64,000 nt of DNA from Fimousia sp045616445. Its GTDB lineage: Bacteria > Bacillota > Clostridia > Lachnospirales > Lachnospiraceae. Positions 8,512 through 18,116 of this stretch are shown here, piece by piece. Each line of letters opens with the position of its first letter. Within the stretch, counting starts at the first letter, position 1. The DNA lies in NCBI GenBank assembly GCA_045616445.1, contig JAZLGR010000003.1, positions 186,001 through 250,000 of the forward strand, read 5' to 3'. Both the position numbers and the translations under genes were made by a program. The notes under the pieces were generated by a model that searched no databases, had not been told where the DNA came from, and was given only the letters and a program-made list of their open reading frames with translations.

Positions 8512-9395
8512 TTACAAAAGCAGATGTAGCAGAAAGAGCAAAACAGATTAACGAAATTATTATGCCTATGATGCCAGATATTGTAGGTCCACAGAAAACA
8601 ATCTACGAAGTGATGGAATATTCTATGACTGCTGGAGGTAAGAGAATCCGTCCGATGCTCATGTTAGAAACTTACAAAATGTTTGGTGGAACATCCAAGG
8701 TGATTGAACCATTTATGGCTGCCATTGAGATGATTCATACATACTCTTTGATTCATGACGATCTTCCATGTATGGATGATGATGACTATAGAAGAGGTAA
8801 GAAAACAGCACATGTGGTATATGGAGAAGCGATGGCACTTCTTGCTGGCGATGCATTATTAAACTTTGCCTATGAAACAGCAGCGAGTGCATTCACCTAT
8901 GTGGATCATATGGCAGATGCAGCAAGAGCACTCCGCTATCTTGGACAGAAAGCTGGCGTTTATGGCATGATTGGCGGTCAGGTAGTAGATGTTGAGATGG
9001 AAGGAAAACCAATTGATCTTGAAACCCTTACCTTTATTCACCAGAAGAAAACATCCGCACTCATTGAAGCATCCATGATGATCGGTGCTGCACTTGCAGG
9101 CGCTGGTAATGGAGAAGTGCAGATGATGAAGCGTATCGGCCGTAAGATTGGCATCGCATTCCAGATTCAGGATGATATCTTAGATGTGATTGGCAATGAA
9201 GAAGTTCTTGGAAAACCAGTTGGAAGCGATGAAAAGAACGAAAAAACAACATATGTTTCCTTAGTTGGTTTAGAACAGGCGAAAGAAGAAGTGAAGAAGC
9301 TTTGCGATGATGCAAAAGCACAGCTTAACTTGTTCATCGGAGAAGATAACTTCTTACTTGATCTGGTTGATTTCTTAATTGACAGAGATTATTAA
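8508..9395 (+). CDS. ispA: farnesyl/geranyl diphosphate synthase (polyprenyl synthetase)
   Basis: This enzyme (295 residues) condenses isopentenyl and allylic diphosphates to make C15-type prenyl diphosphates for undecaprenyl and quinone-like lipids. The first aspartate-rich motif is DDLPCMDDDD and the second is QIQDDILD. GGKRIRPML is the substrate-binding block. The start at 8508 forms an ATGA overlap with xseB and follows AAAAGGGGGAA; an upstream in-frame start at 8445 lies inside xseB and is less likely. dxs, which commonly follows in this cluster, is not present. Confidence 0.94.
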   Translation: MITKADVAERAKQINEIIMPMMPDIVGPQKTIYEVMEYSMTAGGKRIRPMLMLETYKMFGGTSKVIEPFMAAIEMIHTYSLIHDDLPCMDDDDYRRGKKTAHVVYGEAMALLAGDALLNFAYETAASAFTYVDHMADAARALRYLGQKAGVYGMIGGQVVDVEMEGKPIDLETLTFIHQKKTSALIEASMMIGAALAGAGNGEVQMMKRIGRKIGIAFQIQDDILDVIGNEEVLGKPVGSDEKNEKTTYVSLVGLEQAKEEVKKLCDDAKAQLNLFIGEDNFLLDLVDFLIDRDY

Positions 9396-9407
9396 TATTC
9401 ATACGCA

Positions 9408-9440
9408 GGGAATGGGCATGGCAGCATGTCCATTCCTTTG
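9408..9440 (+). terminator. hairpin between ispA and tlyA
   Basis: GGAATGGGCATG and CATGTCCATTCC form a 12-pair stem with one mismatch, followed by TTTG. It is weak as a terminator because the T-run is short, but it separates ispA from tlyA where dxs often lies. Confidence 0.45.
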
Positions 9441-9458
9441 TAATAGAAAGAGGAACCT

Positions 9459-10262
9459 ATGAAAAAACGTTTGGATGTCATGCTCGTGGAACAGGGCCTG
9501 GCACAGTCCCGAGAAAAAGCAAAAGCAATTATTATGTCCGGCATTGTATATGTGGATGGACAGAAGGAAGATAAGGCAGGATCCACCTTTCCGGAAACTG
9601 CCAAATTAGAAGTGCGCGGTAAAACATTAAAATACGTCAGCCGTGGCGGATTAAAGCTTGAAAAAGCTATGGACTGTTTTGGCGTGGAGCTTGCTGGCAA
9701 GGTGTGCATGGATTGTGGTGCATCTACAGGTGGATTCACTGACTGCATGCTTCAGAATGGAGCAGTGAAGGTATATTCTGTGGATGTAGGACATGGACAG
9801 CTGGCATGGAAGCTTCGAAACGATGATCGTGTGGTATGCATGGAAAAGACAAATATGCGCTATGTGACCGAAGAAGATATTCAGGAGCTTTGCGAGTTTG
9901 TATCTATTGACGTATCCTTTATTTCCCTGAAGAAGATCCTTCCGGCAGTTCGAAGAATCTTAGTGACCGGAGGAGAAGTGGTGGCACTGATCAAACCACA
10001 GTTTGAAGCAGGAAGGGAAAAGGTTGGTAAGAAGGGTGTTGTCAGAGACAAGAAGGTCCATGAGGAAGTAATCGATATGATCACAGCCTGGGCCATGGAG
10101 AATCATTTTTCTCTCCTTCATCTAGATTACTCCCCGATCAAAGGACCGGAAGGCAATATCGAGTACCTGCTTCACATGAAGAAATTAGAAGAAACAGAGA
10201 CAGATTTCGACTATGATTTTGATATTCATGAGATTGTAGAAAATTCCCATAAATCATTATAG
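9459..10262 (+). CDS. tlyA: TlyA-family rRNA 2'-O-methyltransferase
   Basis: This protein (267 residues) has an N-terminal S4 RNA-binding domain (KKRLDVMLVEQGLAQSREKA, about 1-60) and a FtsJ/RrmJ-like SAM-dependent methyltransferase domain (CMDCGASTGGFTDCML about 85-100, then SIDVSFISLKKILP). TlyA enzymes 2'-O-methylate cytidines in 16S and 23S rRNA. The gene order tlyA-nadK-argR-recN is strongly conserved in Firmicutes and supports the call. AAGAGGAA precedes the ATG. The methyltransferase target has not been proven for clostridial members. Confidence 0.93.
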   Translation: MKKRLDVMLVEQGLAQSREKAKAIIMSGIVYVDGQKEDKAGSTFPETAKLEVRGKTLKYVSRGGLKLEKAMDCFGVELAGKVCMDCGASTGGFTDCMLQNGAVKVYSVDVGHGQLAWKLRNDDRVVCMEKTNMRYVTEEDIQELCEFVSIDVSFISLKKILPAVRRILVTGGEVVALIKPQFEAGREKVGKKGVVRDKKVHEEVIDMITAWAMENHFSLLHLDYSPIKGPEGNIEYLLHMKKLEETETDFDYDFDIHEIVENSHKSL

Positions 10263-10277
10263 AAATCGGAGCAGTAT

Positions 10278-11123
10278 ATGAAACATTTTTTAATCGCGAC
10301 AAACAAAGACAAAGATCCGGGCCTGAAGAACAGCAGGCATATCAAGAGCTATCTGATGGCAGCAGGAGCAGATGTAACCATCATTCCAGATATTTATCGT
10401 ACAGGAATTGATCAGTCTGCGCTTCCGGATAATATAGAGTGTGCCATTGCATTAGGCGGTGATGGTACCATTTTACAGCTCTCAAGAGCACTTCACGGAT
10501 TACACATTCCGGTAATGGGGGTGAATCTGGGACACCTTGGTTTCCTTGCAGAAATCGAAGTTTCAGAGATTGATTATACCTTAGACTGTCTGCTCGAGGA
10601 CAATTATTATGTAGAAAAACGTATGATGATCCGTGGCCAGGTTGTCCATGAGGAACAGGTGGTGGAAGAAAGCTACGCACTCAACGATATCGTTGTTGCA
10701 CGAAGCGGTTTCTCCCGTGTTATTTCCTACAACTTATATGTCAACGGACAGCTCATTGAAAACTATGAAGCAGACGGTATCATCGTTGCAACACCGACAG
10801 GATCTACTGCATACAGTCTGTCAGCCGGCGGACCAATCATCAATCCGGTTGCACAGCTTATTGAAGTGACGCCGGTATGTCCGCATGCCATGCAGTCAAG
10901 AAGCATTATCCTGGCAAAGGATGATAAGATTTCCATTGAGATGAAACGAGTAAGAAAATCTCAGCTGGAAGAAGCATATGCAACTTTCGACGGACAGAAG
11001 GGAATCAGACTTTCCTCCTCCGATGTGGTGCATATCGAAGCAGCAGAAGAACAGGTGAAGCTGATCAGATTAGATGATCAGGGATTTTATAATATTTTAA
11101 AACGTAAGATTGAGCGCTACTAG
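10278..11123 (+). CDS. nadK: NAD kinase
   Basis: NAD kinase (281 residues) phosphorylates NAD to NADP using ATP or polyphosphate. The diagnostic GGDGT motif occurs in ALGGDGTILQLSRAL (about 58-72), followed by GVNLGHLGFLAEI and the second conserved block DGIIVATPTGSTAYSLSAGG. It sits 15 nt after tlyA and overlaps the argR leader. Confidence 0.96.
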   Translation: MKHFLIATNKDKDPGLKNSRHIKSYLMAAGADVTIIPDIYRTGIDQSALPDNIECAIALGGDGTILQLSRALHGLHIPVMGVNLGHLGFLAEIEVSEIDYTLDCLLEDNYYVEKRMMIRGQVVHEEQVVEESYALNDIVVARSGFSRVISYNLYVNGQLIENYEADGIIVATPTGSTAYSLSAGGPIINPVAQLIEVTPVCPHAMQSRSIILAKDDKISIEMKRVRKSQLEEAYATFDGQKGIRLSSSDVVHIEAAEEQVKLIRLDDQGFYNILKRKIERY

Positions 11124-11139
11124 GAAAGGAGGCATCGCT

Positions 11140-11583
11140 GTGAAAGCAAAACGTCAGGAGAAGATTATTGAAATTATTGGACAATATGACATTGAAACCC
11201 AGGATGAACTGGCTGAAAAACTGAAGGAAGCCGGTTTTCATACCACACAGGCAACTATTTCTCGTGATATACGTGAGATGAAGCTCACTAAATTATCATT
11301 TCCAGATGGAAAACAAAAATATATTGCCTTAGATAACAGAGAAACTGCATCTACGGAGAAGTACAAACGTATGCTCAAAGATACCATTACTTCCATCGCA
11401 ATTTCAGAGAACATTTTGGTCATTCGTACCGTGGCAGGTATGGCAATGGCATGTGGTGCCGCTTTAGATCATCTGAATTTTGAACAGATTTTAGGCTGTA
11501 TTGCCGGTGATGATACCATCATGTGCGTGGCAAGAAGCAAAGAAGAAGCGCCAGTTGTAAAAGCAATGATTCAGAACATTTAA
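11140..11583 (+). CDS. argR: arginine repressor ArgR/AhrC
   Basis: ArgR (147 residues) senses arginine and binds ARG boxes as a hexamer. The N-terminal winged helix contains TTQATISRDIREM, with the SRDI recognition helix. The C-terminal domain carries the arginine-binding GCIAGDDTI block. The GTG at 11140 is chosen as start because GAAAGGAGG lies 5 nt upstream; the upstream in-frame TTG at 11110 is within nadK. It is followed directly by recN, the usual order. Confidence 0.94.
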   Translation: MKAKRQEKIIEIIGQYDIETQDELAEKLKEAGFHTTQATISRDIREMKLTKLSFPDGKQKYIALDNRETASTEKYKRMLKDTITSIAISENILVIRTVAGMAMACGAALDHLNFEQILGCIAGDDTIMCVARSKEEAPVVKAMIQNI

Positions 11584-11616
11584 TACAAAAACATAGATCA
11601 GGTAGAAAGGGAGTTC

Positions 11617-13308
11617 ATGTTACTTAACCTACATGTAAAGAATCTCGCGTTGATCGACGAGATTGAAGTGGAATTTGGGGACCACTTAAACATTTTAACA
11701 GGGGAAACCGGTGCGGGGAAATCAATCCTTTTAGGATCCATGAATGCGGCACTGGGCAATAAGATCTCAAAGGACATGATCCGACCGGGGGCAGACTATG
11801 CCCTCGTGGAGCTTTTATTTCATGTGGAACAGGAATCCATCTTAGAGAAGCTTAACGAGATGGATATTCCGGTTGTGGAAGGAGAGGTTCTCCTCTCAAG
11901 AAAGATTATGAACCGCAGAAACATCTGCAAGATCAATGGATCCACGGCCACAGTTTCCAAATTAAAGGAAGTTGCCGGTATGCTGATCGATATTCATTCC
12001 CAGAATGAACATCAGTCCCTTCTTCATAAGAATAATCATCTGCGCATCTTAGATGAATATGCCAAGAAGGAGAATGGCCCATTATTAGAGGAGGTACGAA
12101 CCCTCTATCAGCAGTACACCGGGTATCAGAAAGAATTAGAAGAGCGATATAACAATCAGGGAATGAATAAGCGGGAGCTTGATTTTATTACCTATGAGAT
12201 AGAAGAAATTATGAATGCCCATCTTGTTGAAGGAGAAGATGAGCAGTTAGAACGTCAGTACAAGAAGATGGTGAATGCCCGTCAGATCATGGAGTCCATC
12301 TATGGTATCTACGGGGTGACCGGATATGACGACAGAAGCTCTGCCGGCAGCCAGTTAGGACAGGCACTCCAGGAGCTTTGCTCTGTGGAACGGTTTGATG
12401 AGGACCTTGCGCCTCTTTGTGAACAGCTTGAGACCGTGGATGCTGTGCTCAATGATTTTAACAGAGATTTATCAGCCTATATGTCTTCCATGGAATTTGA
12501 TGAAGAAGAATTCAATGAAGTGGACCAGAGACTGGATCAGATCAACGGCCTGAAGAACAAATATGGCCAGACCATTCCGGCGATTTTTGAGTATCTCGAA
12601 GAATTAGAGGGCAAAAAAGAGCATATCCTTCATTTTGAAGAGAATAAAAAAGCATTGCAGAAGCAACTTGTGGATTGTGAGAAGAAACTGGCAGCCAAGT
12701 GTGGAACACTGAGTAAGATTAGAAGACAGTATGCAGACGTATTGTGTAGCCAGATGGTGGAAGCACTGAAGGATCTGAATTTCTTAGACGTTACATTTGC
12801 CATGGATTTTCAGAAGACAAAGCATTATACGGCCAATGGTACCGACGAAGCCATGTTCCTCATATCCACCAACCCGGGACTGCCTGCAAGACCCCTTCAC
12901 GAAGTGGCCTCCGGCGGAGAATTATCCCGAATCATGCTGGCAATCAAATCCGTGCTGGCAGACGTGGATCAGGTCAATACCCTGATTTTCGATGAAATTG
13001 ACAGTGGAATCAGCGGTCGTACCGCCCAGAAGGTATCCGAGAAGATGTGTGTCATCGCCGGGAACCATCAGGTGATTGCCATTACCCATTTGCCACAGAT
13101 TGCGGCCATGGCAGATAATCATTATCTGATTGAAAAGCGGGTGGAAGGAAGCATCACAAGAACCATGATCGATGAGTTAGATGAGGAAGCATCTGTAAAA
13201 GAGCTTTCCCGTATGCTTGGCGGCGTAGAAGTGACACAGGCAGTGGAACATTCTGCAAAAGAGATGAAAGAACTTGCCTTTGCGGCAAAACAATATACAA
13301 ATCAATAA
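11617..13308 (+). CDS. recN: DNA repair protein RecN
   Basis: RecN (563 residues) is an SMC-like ATPase for double-strand break repair. The Walker A GETGAGKSILL lies near residue 29, a coiled-coil arm covers about 150-370, the ABC signature occurs as ASGGELSRIMLA (about 430), and the Walker B/D-loop as LIFDEIDSGISGRTA. AAAGGGAG precedes the ATG. It is the last gene of the conserved nusB-to-recN block. Confidence 0.97.
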   Translation: MLLNLHVKNLALIDEIEVEFGDHLNILTGETGAGKSILLGSMNAALGNKISKDMIRPGADYALVELLFHVEQESILEKLNEMDIPVVEGEVLLSRKIMNRRNICKINGSTATVSKLKEVAGMLIDIHSQNEHQSLLHKNNHLRILDEYAKKENGPLLEEVRTLYQQYTGYQKELEERYNNQGMNKRELDFITYEIEEIMNAHLVEGEDEQLERQYKKMVNARQIMESIYGIYGVTGYDDRSSAGSQLGQALQELCSVERFDEDLAPLCEQLETVDAVLNDFNRDLSAYMSSMEFDEEEFNEVDQRLDQINGLKNKYGQTIPAIFEYLEELEGKKEHILHFEENKKALQKQLVDCEKKLAAKCGTLSKIRRQYADVLCSQMVEALKDLNFLDVTFAMDFQKTKHYTANGTDEAMFLISTNPGLPARPLHEVASGGELSRIMLAIKSVLADVDQVNTLIFDEIDSGISGRTAQKVSEKMCVIAGNHQVIAITHLPQIAAMADNHYLIEKRVEGSITRTMIDELDEEASVKELSRMLGGVEVTQAVEHSAKEMKELAFAAKQYTNQ

Positions 13309-13373
13309 TTGGAAAAGTGTGAAGAAAGAAAAAATCATTGAAAGAAAATAATAAGTATGGAGATGATAATAAG

Positions 13374-14222
13374 ATGAAAACAGGATTAGTATTAGAAGGC
13401 GGTGCCATGCGAGGCATCTATACCGCAGGCGTACTGGATGTTTTTATGAAGGAAGGAATTACCTTCGATGGAGTAATTGGTGTATCCGCTGGAGCAATCC
13501 ACGGAGCAAGTTATGTGGCAAAGCAGCCAGGGAGAAATATTCGATATTATAAGAAGTATTCCAAAGACTGGAGATTTATGAGTTTTAAGAGCATGCTCTT
13601 AACCGGAGATCTGGTCAATGAGAAGTTCTCCTATCATGAACTCCCGGATGTTTTAGATCCATTTGACTATGATACATTGGATAATTCAAAGACGGAATTC
13701 TACTGTACCGTAACCAATTTAGAGACAGGAGAGCCGGAATATCTTCGTATGACCGACTCCAGAAAAGAAATTGATATTTTACGTGCATCTGCATCCATGC
13801 CATTTTGTACCAAACCGGTACATTTTGATGGGAAAGTGTTATTAGACGGGGGCTGTACAGACAGCATTCCGGTGGGTGCATTTGCCAAGATGGGATTCAA
13901 CCGTCCCGTTGTCGTATTGACACAGGACCGCGAATACGAAAAAGGGCCAATGAACAAGATGGTCAACAAGCTTTTCTATCGTAAGTACCCGAACTTTAGA
14001 AAAGCATTAAAAAGACGCCATATCAGATACAACAAGAACAGAGAGATGATTCGTAAGTGGGAAGAAGAAGGCAAGATTTTCTGCATTTATCCTAGTCAGC
14101 CACTAGATATTGGCAGAATGGAAAAAGACCCGGATGAGCTTCAGAGAATCTATGAAATTGGCGTGAATGATGCAAAAGCACAGCTTGTAGAGCTGAAGAA
14201 ATTCCTGAAGATGGAGGATTAG
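13374..14222 (+). CDS. patatin-like phospholipase
   Basis: This patatin-family serine hydrolase (282 residues) has an N-terminal oxyanion-hole loop LEGGAMRGIYTAG, a nucleophile elbow GVSAGAI (GxSxG), and the catalytic Asp in LLDGGCTDSIP, so all catalytic elements are present. Bacterial relatives (YjjU/RssA-like) hydrolyse phospholipids or acyl esters in the cytoplasm or at the membrane. No signal peptide is seen. The ATG at 13374 is preferred over the TTG at 13338 because GGAG lies 11 nt upstream. lon starts 3 nt after its stop, so the two genes are probably translationally coupled. Confidence 0.88.
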   Translation: MKTGLVLEGGAMRGIYTAGVLDVFMKEGITFDGVIGVSAGAIHGASYVAKQPGRNIRYYKKYSKDWRFMSFKSMLLTGDLVNEKFSYHELPDVLDPFDYDTLDNSKTEFYCTVTNLETGEPEYLRMTDSRKEIDILRASASMPFCTKPVHFDGKVLLDGGCTDSIPVGAFAKMGFNRPVVVLTQDREYEKGPMNKMVNKLFYRKYPNFRKALKRRHIRYNKNREMIRKWEEEGKIFCIYPSQPLDIGRMEKDPDELQRIYEIGVNDAKAQLVELKKFLKMED

Positions 14223-14225
14223 ACC

Positions 14226-16499
14226 ATGATTTCAATTCCAATCTATGATCTGATGATCCTTCCTGGAGTAACCTTCTACTTCAAGGCGGACATGTTCGAT
14301 CCAGAGGATGCTCAAAATTTAAAGGTGGGTGAGACGCTGTTATTCCTTATGTTAAAGCAGTCCAGATCCAGAGAGAATATCACATTGGATGATTTCTATG
14401 AATATGGTGTGGTTGGTACTGTGGAGCACTTTGGCGATGACGGCAATATCCGTATTCGCGCCAACCAGCGTGTGGAAGTGACAGACGTTGATTTTGACGA
14501 CGATGGCAATTTAGTTACCGAAGCAAGCAGTGCACCTGAATTTAATGATGTGGATGATGCAAGCCTGACCATTCGATTTGAGAAGATCAAATCCAAGATG
14601 CTCAACTTTATCAAGCAGTTCCAGTGGGGCATCTGGGCAAGAAGCTTCGTCCTTCACTGGAAATCCATGAATGAGATGGTGTGCGGCCTTGCAGGCTATC
14701 TTTCCTTAAGTTGGGAAGAAAAGTATGCAATCCTGGCATCCCCAACCAAATCCGAACGCTGCCAGCGCATTGAGGATGCGGTGTATGAATTTATCGAAAT
14801 TACCAAGATTTCTCAGGAAGCGGAGACTGCCCAGAAGGAAACCAATGAGCATGCTTACCGTGAAGCAGCATTGAAGAAGCAGATTGATTTCCTTCAGAAT
14901 CAGCTCGATGAGATGCATCCAGAAAATGTATCCGATGTGCGCAAGTTTGAGAAAAAACTTGCTGAGCTTCCACTCAATGACGAAGCCAGAAGGGAAACAG
15001 AAAAAGTCTTAAATCGTATGAAGCAGGAAGGCAAGGACAGCCATGAATATGGCCTCCTCTACGATTATCTTGACTTTATTACCTCTCTCTGCTGGGAAAA
15101 ACCAGAGGTCATGGAAGACATTGATCTGAATAAAGCAGAGAATATCTTAGAGGAAGACCATTATGGTCTGAAGAAAGTAAAAGAGCGTATCATTGAACAG
15201 CTTGCTGTTATGGCGCTTAACAAAGAACAGGCAGGATCCATCCTTCTCTTTGCCGGCCCTCCAGGAACCGGTAAGACCAGCATCGGACAGAGTATCGCCA
15301 AGGCCCTTGGAAGAGAGTATGTGCGTATCAGTTTGGGCGGTGTGAAGGATGAAGCAGAGATCCGTGGACATAGAAGAACCTATGTGGGAGCCATGCCGGG
15401 AAGAATTATGGAAGGCATGAAGCGTGCCGGAACAAGCAATCCAGTCATCGTTTTAGATGAAATCGACAAGCTTTCCCACCACTATTCTGGAGATCCAGCC
15501 AGTGCATTATTAGAGGTCCTTGATCCGGAACAGAATTTCTCCTTCACGGATCACTATATGAATGTCCCTTACGATTTGTCCAATGTACTCTTCATCTGTA
15601 CGGCCAACTCTTTAGAGACCATTCCGGAACCCCTCTTTAACCGTATGGAACTGATTCAGTTCTCCGGTTATACAGAAGTGGAGAAATTCCAGATTGCCAG
15701 AAAGCATCTCCTGCCAAAGGCAATGGAAAAGATGGGAATCAAATCCCGCAACTTAAAATTAACTGACGATGCATTAAAGCATATTATTTCAGAATATACT
15801 GTGGAAGCAGGCGTGCGTGGCCTGAAAAAACAGATGGATAACCTTTGTCGTTATGTGGCAGTGATGCTTGTTAAGGGCAAACAAAAGAGCATCACCATCA
15901 GTGAGAAACGATTAAAGGAGATCCTTGGCAAGAAGCCGATCAAGCATGATCATATATTAGAAGACCCTCAGCCAGGGGTTGTAACCGGTCTTGCATGGAC
16001 CCAGGCAGGTGGAGAAATCTTATTTATTGAGACATCTCTCACAAAAGGCAATGGAAAAATGCAGATTACCGGCCAGTTAGGCGATGTTATGAAGGAATCT
16101 GCACGCATTGCACTGACCATTGTGAAGCGTCTGTATCCGGAAGAAGCCAAAGTCTTCGATGATCATGACCTTCATATCCACGTTCCTGCAGGTGCTACAC
16201 CAAAGGATGGCCCTTCCGCAGGTATTACCTTAGTCACTGCATTAAGCTCGCTCATCACAGGCAAGACACCGTCTCCGGAATTTGCCATGACAGGGGAAGT
16301 ATCCCTTCGTGGAACTGTGATGCCGATTGGCGGCCTTCCTGAGAAACTGATGGCAGCCGGACGGGCAGGTATTAAGACCGTCTTCATTCCAAAGGACAAT
16401 GTGGAGGACTTAGAAGATGTGTCAGAAGAAGTAAAGGCACAGCTTAAGATTATTCCAGTGAAGAAAGTAGAAGATGTGCTTGGCGTAATGCTGAAGTAG
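14226..16499 (+). CDS. lon: ATP-dependent protease Lon (LonA type)
   Basis: This protease (757 residues) has a divergent N-terminal substrate-binding domain (about 1-200), a coiled-coil region, an AAA+ module with Walker A GPPGTGKTS and Walker B VIVLDEIDKL, and a C-terminal Ser-Lys protease domain with DGPSAGITL (catalytic Ser) and GGLPEKLMAA (catalytic Lys). It degrades damaged and regulatory proteins in the cytoplasm. The N-domain is less conserved than in standard LonA, so a second lon elsewhere in the genome would not be surprising. It is probably co-transcribed with the patatin-like gene. Confidence 0.93.
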   Translation: MISIPIYDLMILPGVTFYFKADMFDPEDAQNLKVGETLLFLMLKQSRSRENITLDDFYEYGVVGTVEHFGDDGNIRIRANQRVEVTDVDFDDDGNLVTEASSAPEFNDVDDASLTIRFEKIKSKMLNFIKQFQWGIWARSFVLHWKSMNEMVCGLAGYLSLSWEEKYAILASPTKSERCQRIEDAVYEFIEITKISQEAETAQKETNEHAYREAALKKQIDFLQNQLDEMHPENVSDVRKFEKKLAELPLNDEARRETEKVLNRMKQEGKDSHEYGLLYDYLDFITSLCWEKPEVMEDIDLNKAENILEEDHYGLKKVKERIIEQLAVMALNKEQAGSILLFAGPPGTGKTSIGQSIAKALGREYVRISLGGVKDEAEIRGHRRTYVGAMPGRIMEGMKRAGTSNPVIVLDEIDKLSHHYSGDPASALLEVLDPEQNFSFTDHYMNVPYDLSNVLFICTANSLETIPEPLFNRMELIQFSGYTEVEKFQIARKHLLPKAMEKMGIKSRNLKLTDDALKHIISEYTVEAGVRGLKKQMDNLCRYVAVMLVKGKQKSITISEKRLKEILGKKPIKHDHILEDPQPGVVTGLAWTQAGGEILFIETSLTKGNGKMQITGQLGDVMKESARIALTIVKRLYPEEAKVFDDHDLHIHVPAGATPKDGPSAGITLVTALSSLITGKTPSPEFAMTGEVSLRGTVMPIGGLPEKLMAAGRAGIKTVFIPKDNVEDLEDVSEEVKAQLKIIPVKKVEDVLGVMLK

Positions 16500-16521
16500 A
16501 TACATTGAGGAATGATAATCA

Positions 16522-16553
16522 GGGCTGACTGCATCTTTGTGGTCGGCCCTTTT
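16522..16553 (+). terminator. terminator after lon
   Basis: GGGCTGAC pairs with GTCGGCCC (one G-U pair) across a 12-nt loop and is followed by TTTT. Confidence 0.7.
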
Positions 16554-16571
16554 GTAAAAGAAGGTGAGAGT

Positions 16572-18095
16572 ATGAGAAAAGCATTTTCCTGGCTGCTGGT
16601 CCTGACCCTTTGCACAACCATGGGGCTGACCGGATGCACCAAAGAAAATCAGACAAACCAGACAACAACCGAAGCGACGGAAACAACAACAGAAGAGAAA
16701 GAAGTGAAGGCTGATCCGGATCACATGACTGGAGAGCAGCTAAAGGTTCTTTCTGACAATTACAGTCTGTATCTTCATGGAAGTGAGGCAGTATCCCTGA
16801 ATGGTCTTGGCGATGTGATAAATGCTTCCGACATCCGCTACGATGCAGTCAAAGACGTACTGACTGAGAAAGTGGCTTACTACGTTGCTTCTTATTATAA
16901 ATTTGTGGAAAAAGATAATTATTACGATAAAGTCATCTACAGCCGTCTCTATAACACCGACGGAGAGATCCTGATTGACTGGAAGAATACAGTCTACGGT
17001 CAGGCAATTGGCAGCTGGATCGTCAGCAGGGACTATTTTGACATCAACATGGATCCGGGCGAGATGGATCTTAGCGGATCACTTGTCAATGTCAATACAG
17101 GAGAAGTTAAAGAAGATATCTGGGATGTGGAAAAGATTGATTCCTCCCACGCAGCAGTCAGTGGATTTAATATCGGTTTGCGCGGTATCTTGGATGACGA
17201 GGGAAAACCGGTAGCAGGATTCCCATTAAAGCTTGAGAAAGGGTCAGATCCGGAAGTGGTTGGTTCCTATATTTTAACTTCTAAAGAGAACTCGTCCGGA
17301 ACGGATGTGTGGGTATATGACAGCAGCTTAACCTTCCTTGGTAAGATGAAGAACTGCCCGGATGCTTACTTTAGCAACGAAAATATGGTGGGTGAGTTTA
17401 TCTTCAATGAAGGTAAAGTCTATAATCCGTCCCTTGCAAAGAATGGCAAGATCAAACCAGTGATGGAATGTATCGAAGTGGCCTACTATGATGAAGAGGT
17501 ATCTGTCATTGTCGTTGGCGACGAGACAGAAACAGGCTATTGTTTATACGATAATAAAGAGCGTATTGCCATCAGTGAAACCTACGAGAAGATGACATTT
17601 GCCAACTGTGACGGGGAAGACAATACAAAAGAAAAAGCAGCCTACTTTATTGGTGTGAACGGCGATGAAATCCATAAATTAGACCGTACCGGTGAAGTGG
17701 ATGCCAAAGTGCCTCGCGAGAAAGTCAATTATATGTACAATTATGGAACGGGCATTGTGTGCGTTAATGATGACTGGACCGATGCAGCCCTTTATGATCA
17801 GGATTTGAACGTGATCATTCCTTACGGTACCTATCATGATATCGAAATGGTTAATATTGATCCGGAGGATGCGTCCAAAAACCTCTGGTCAGGAAGCTAT
17901 TATATGGGAGAAGACTCCCCAAGAGCAGACCTTGTAAAGGGTGATGGTGGTGTTCTTGTCAAAGCAGCAACCAGCATCAACCGTGCGTTACACGGCAGAT
18001 TTGCCATGTGGCGTGGACAGACCATAGGTTTGATGGATACCAAAGGAAACTGGATCAAAACCATGAAAAAATATGATCTCGATCACATGGATTAA
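16572..18095 (+). CDS. lipoprotein of unknown function
   Basis: This 507-residue protein has a lipoprotein signal peptide with lipobox LTGC (Cys near residue 20), then a Thr/Glu-rich linker. The large extracellular domain has repeated patterns such as YNTDGEILIDWKN, GLRGILDDEGKPV and IGLMDTKGNWIKTM that resemble WG-type beta-repeat proteins. I could not assign a family. The ATG at 16572 is the start because AAGGTGAG lies upstream and the signal peptide begins there. It is followed 21 nt later by a second lipoprotein with a very similar leader and linker. Confidence 0.7.
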   Translation: MRKAFSWLLVLTLCTTMGLTGCTKENQTNQTTTEATETTTEEKEVKADPDHMTGEQLKVLSDNYSLYLHGSEAVSLNGLGDVINASDIRYDAVKDVLTEKVAYYVASYYKFVEKDNYYDKVIYSRLYNTDGEILIDWKNTVYGQAIGSWIVSRDYFDINMDPGEMDLSGSLVNVNTGEVKEDIWDVEKIDSSHAAVSGFNIGLRGILDDEGKPVAGFPLKLEKGSDPEVVGSYILTSKENSSGTDVWVYDSSLTFLGKMKNCPDAYFSNENMVGEFIFNEGKVYNPSLAKNGKIKPVMECIEVAYYDEEVSVIVVGDETETGYCLYDNKERIAISETYEKMTFANCDGEDNTKEKAAYFIGVNGDEIHKLDRTGEVDAKVPREKVNYMYNYGTGIVCVNDDWTDAALYDQDLNVIIPYGTYHDIEMVNIDPEDASKNLWSGSYYMGEDSPRADLVKGDGGVLVKAATSINRALHGRFAMWRGQTIGLMDTKGNWIKTMKKYDLDHMD

Positions 18096-18116
18096 TCCTG
18101 TTGGAAGGAGGAAAAG

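Noticed and set aside
9408..9436. A solo copy of the palindromic array unit between ispA and tlyA
   Set aside because: The arms are similar (GGGAATGG, CCATTCC) but the length is 29 bp, not 37, and the stem pairs continuously to a small loop, so it is an ordinary hairpin.
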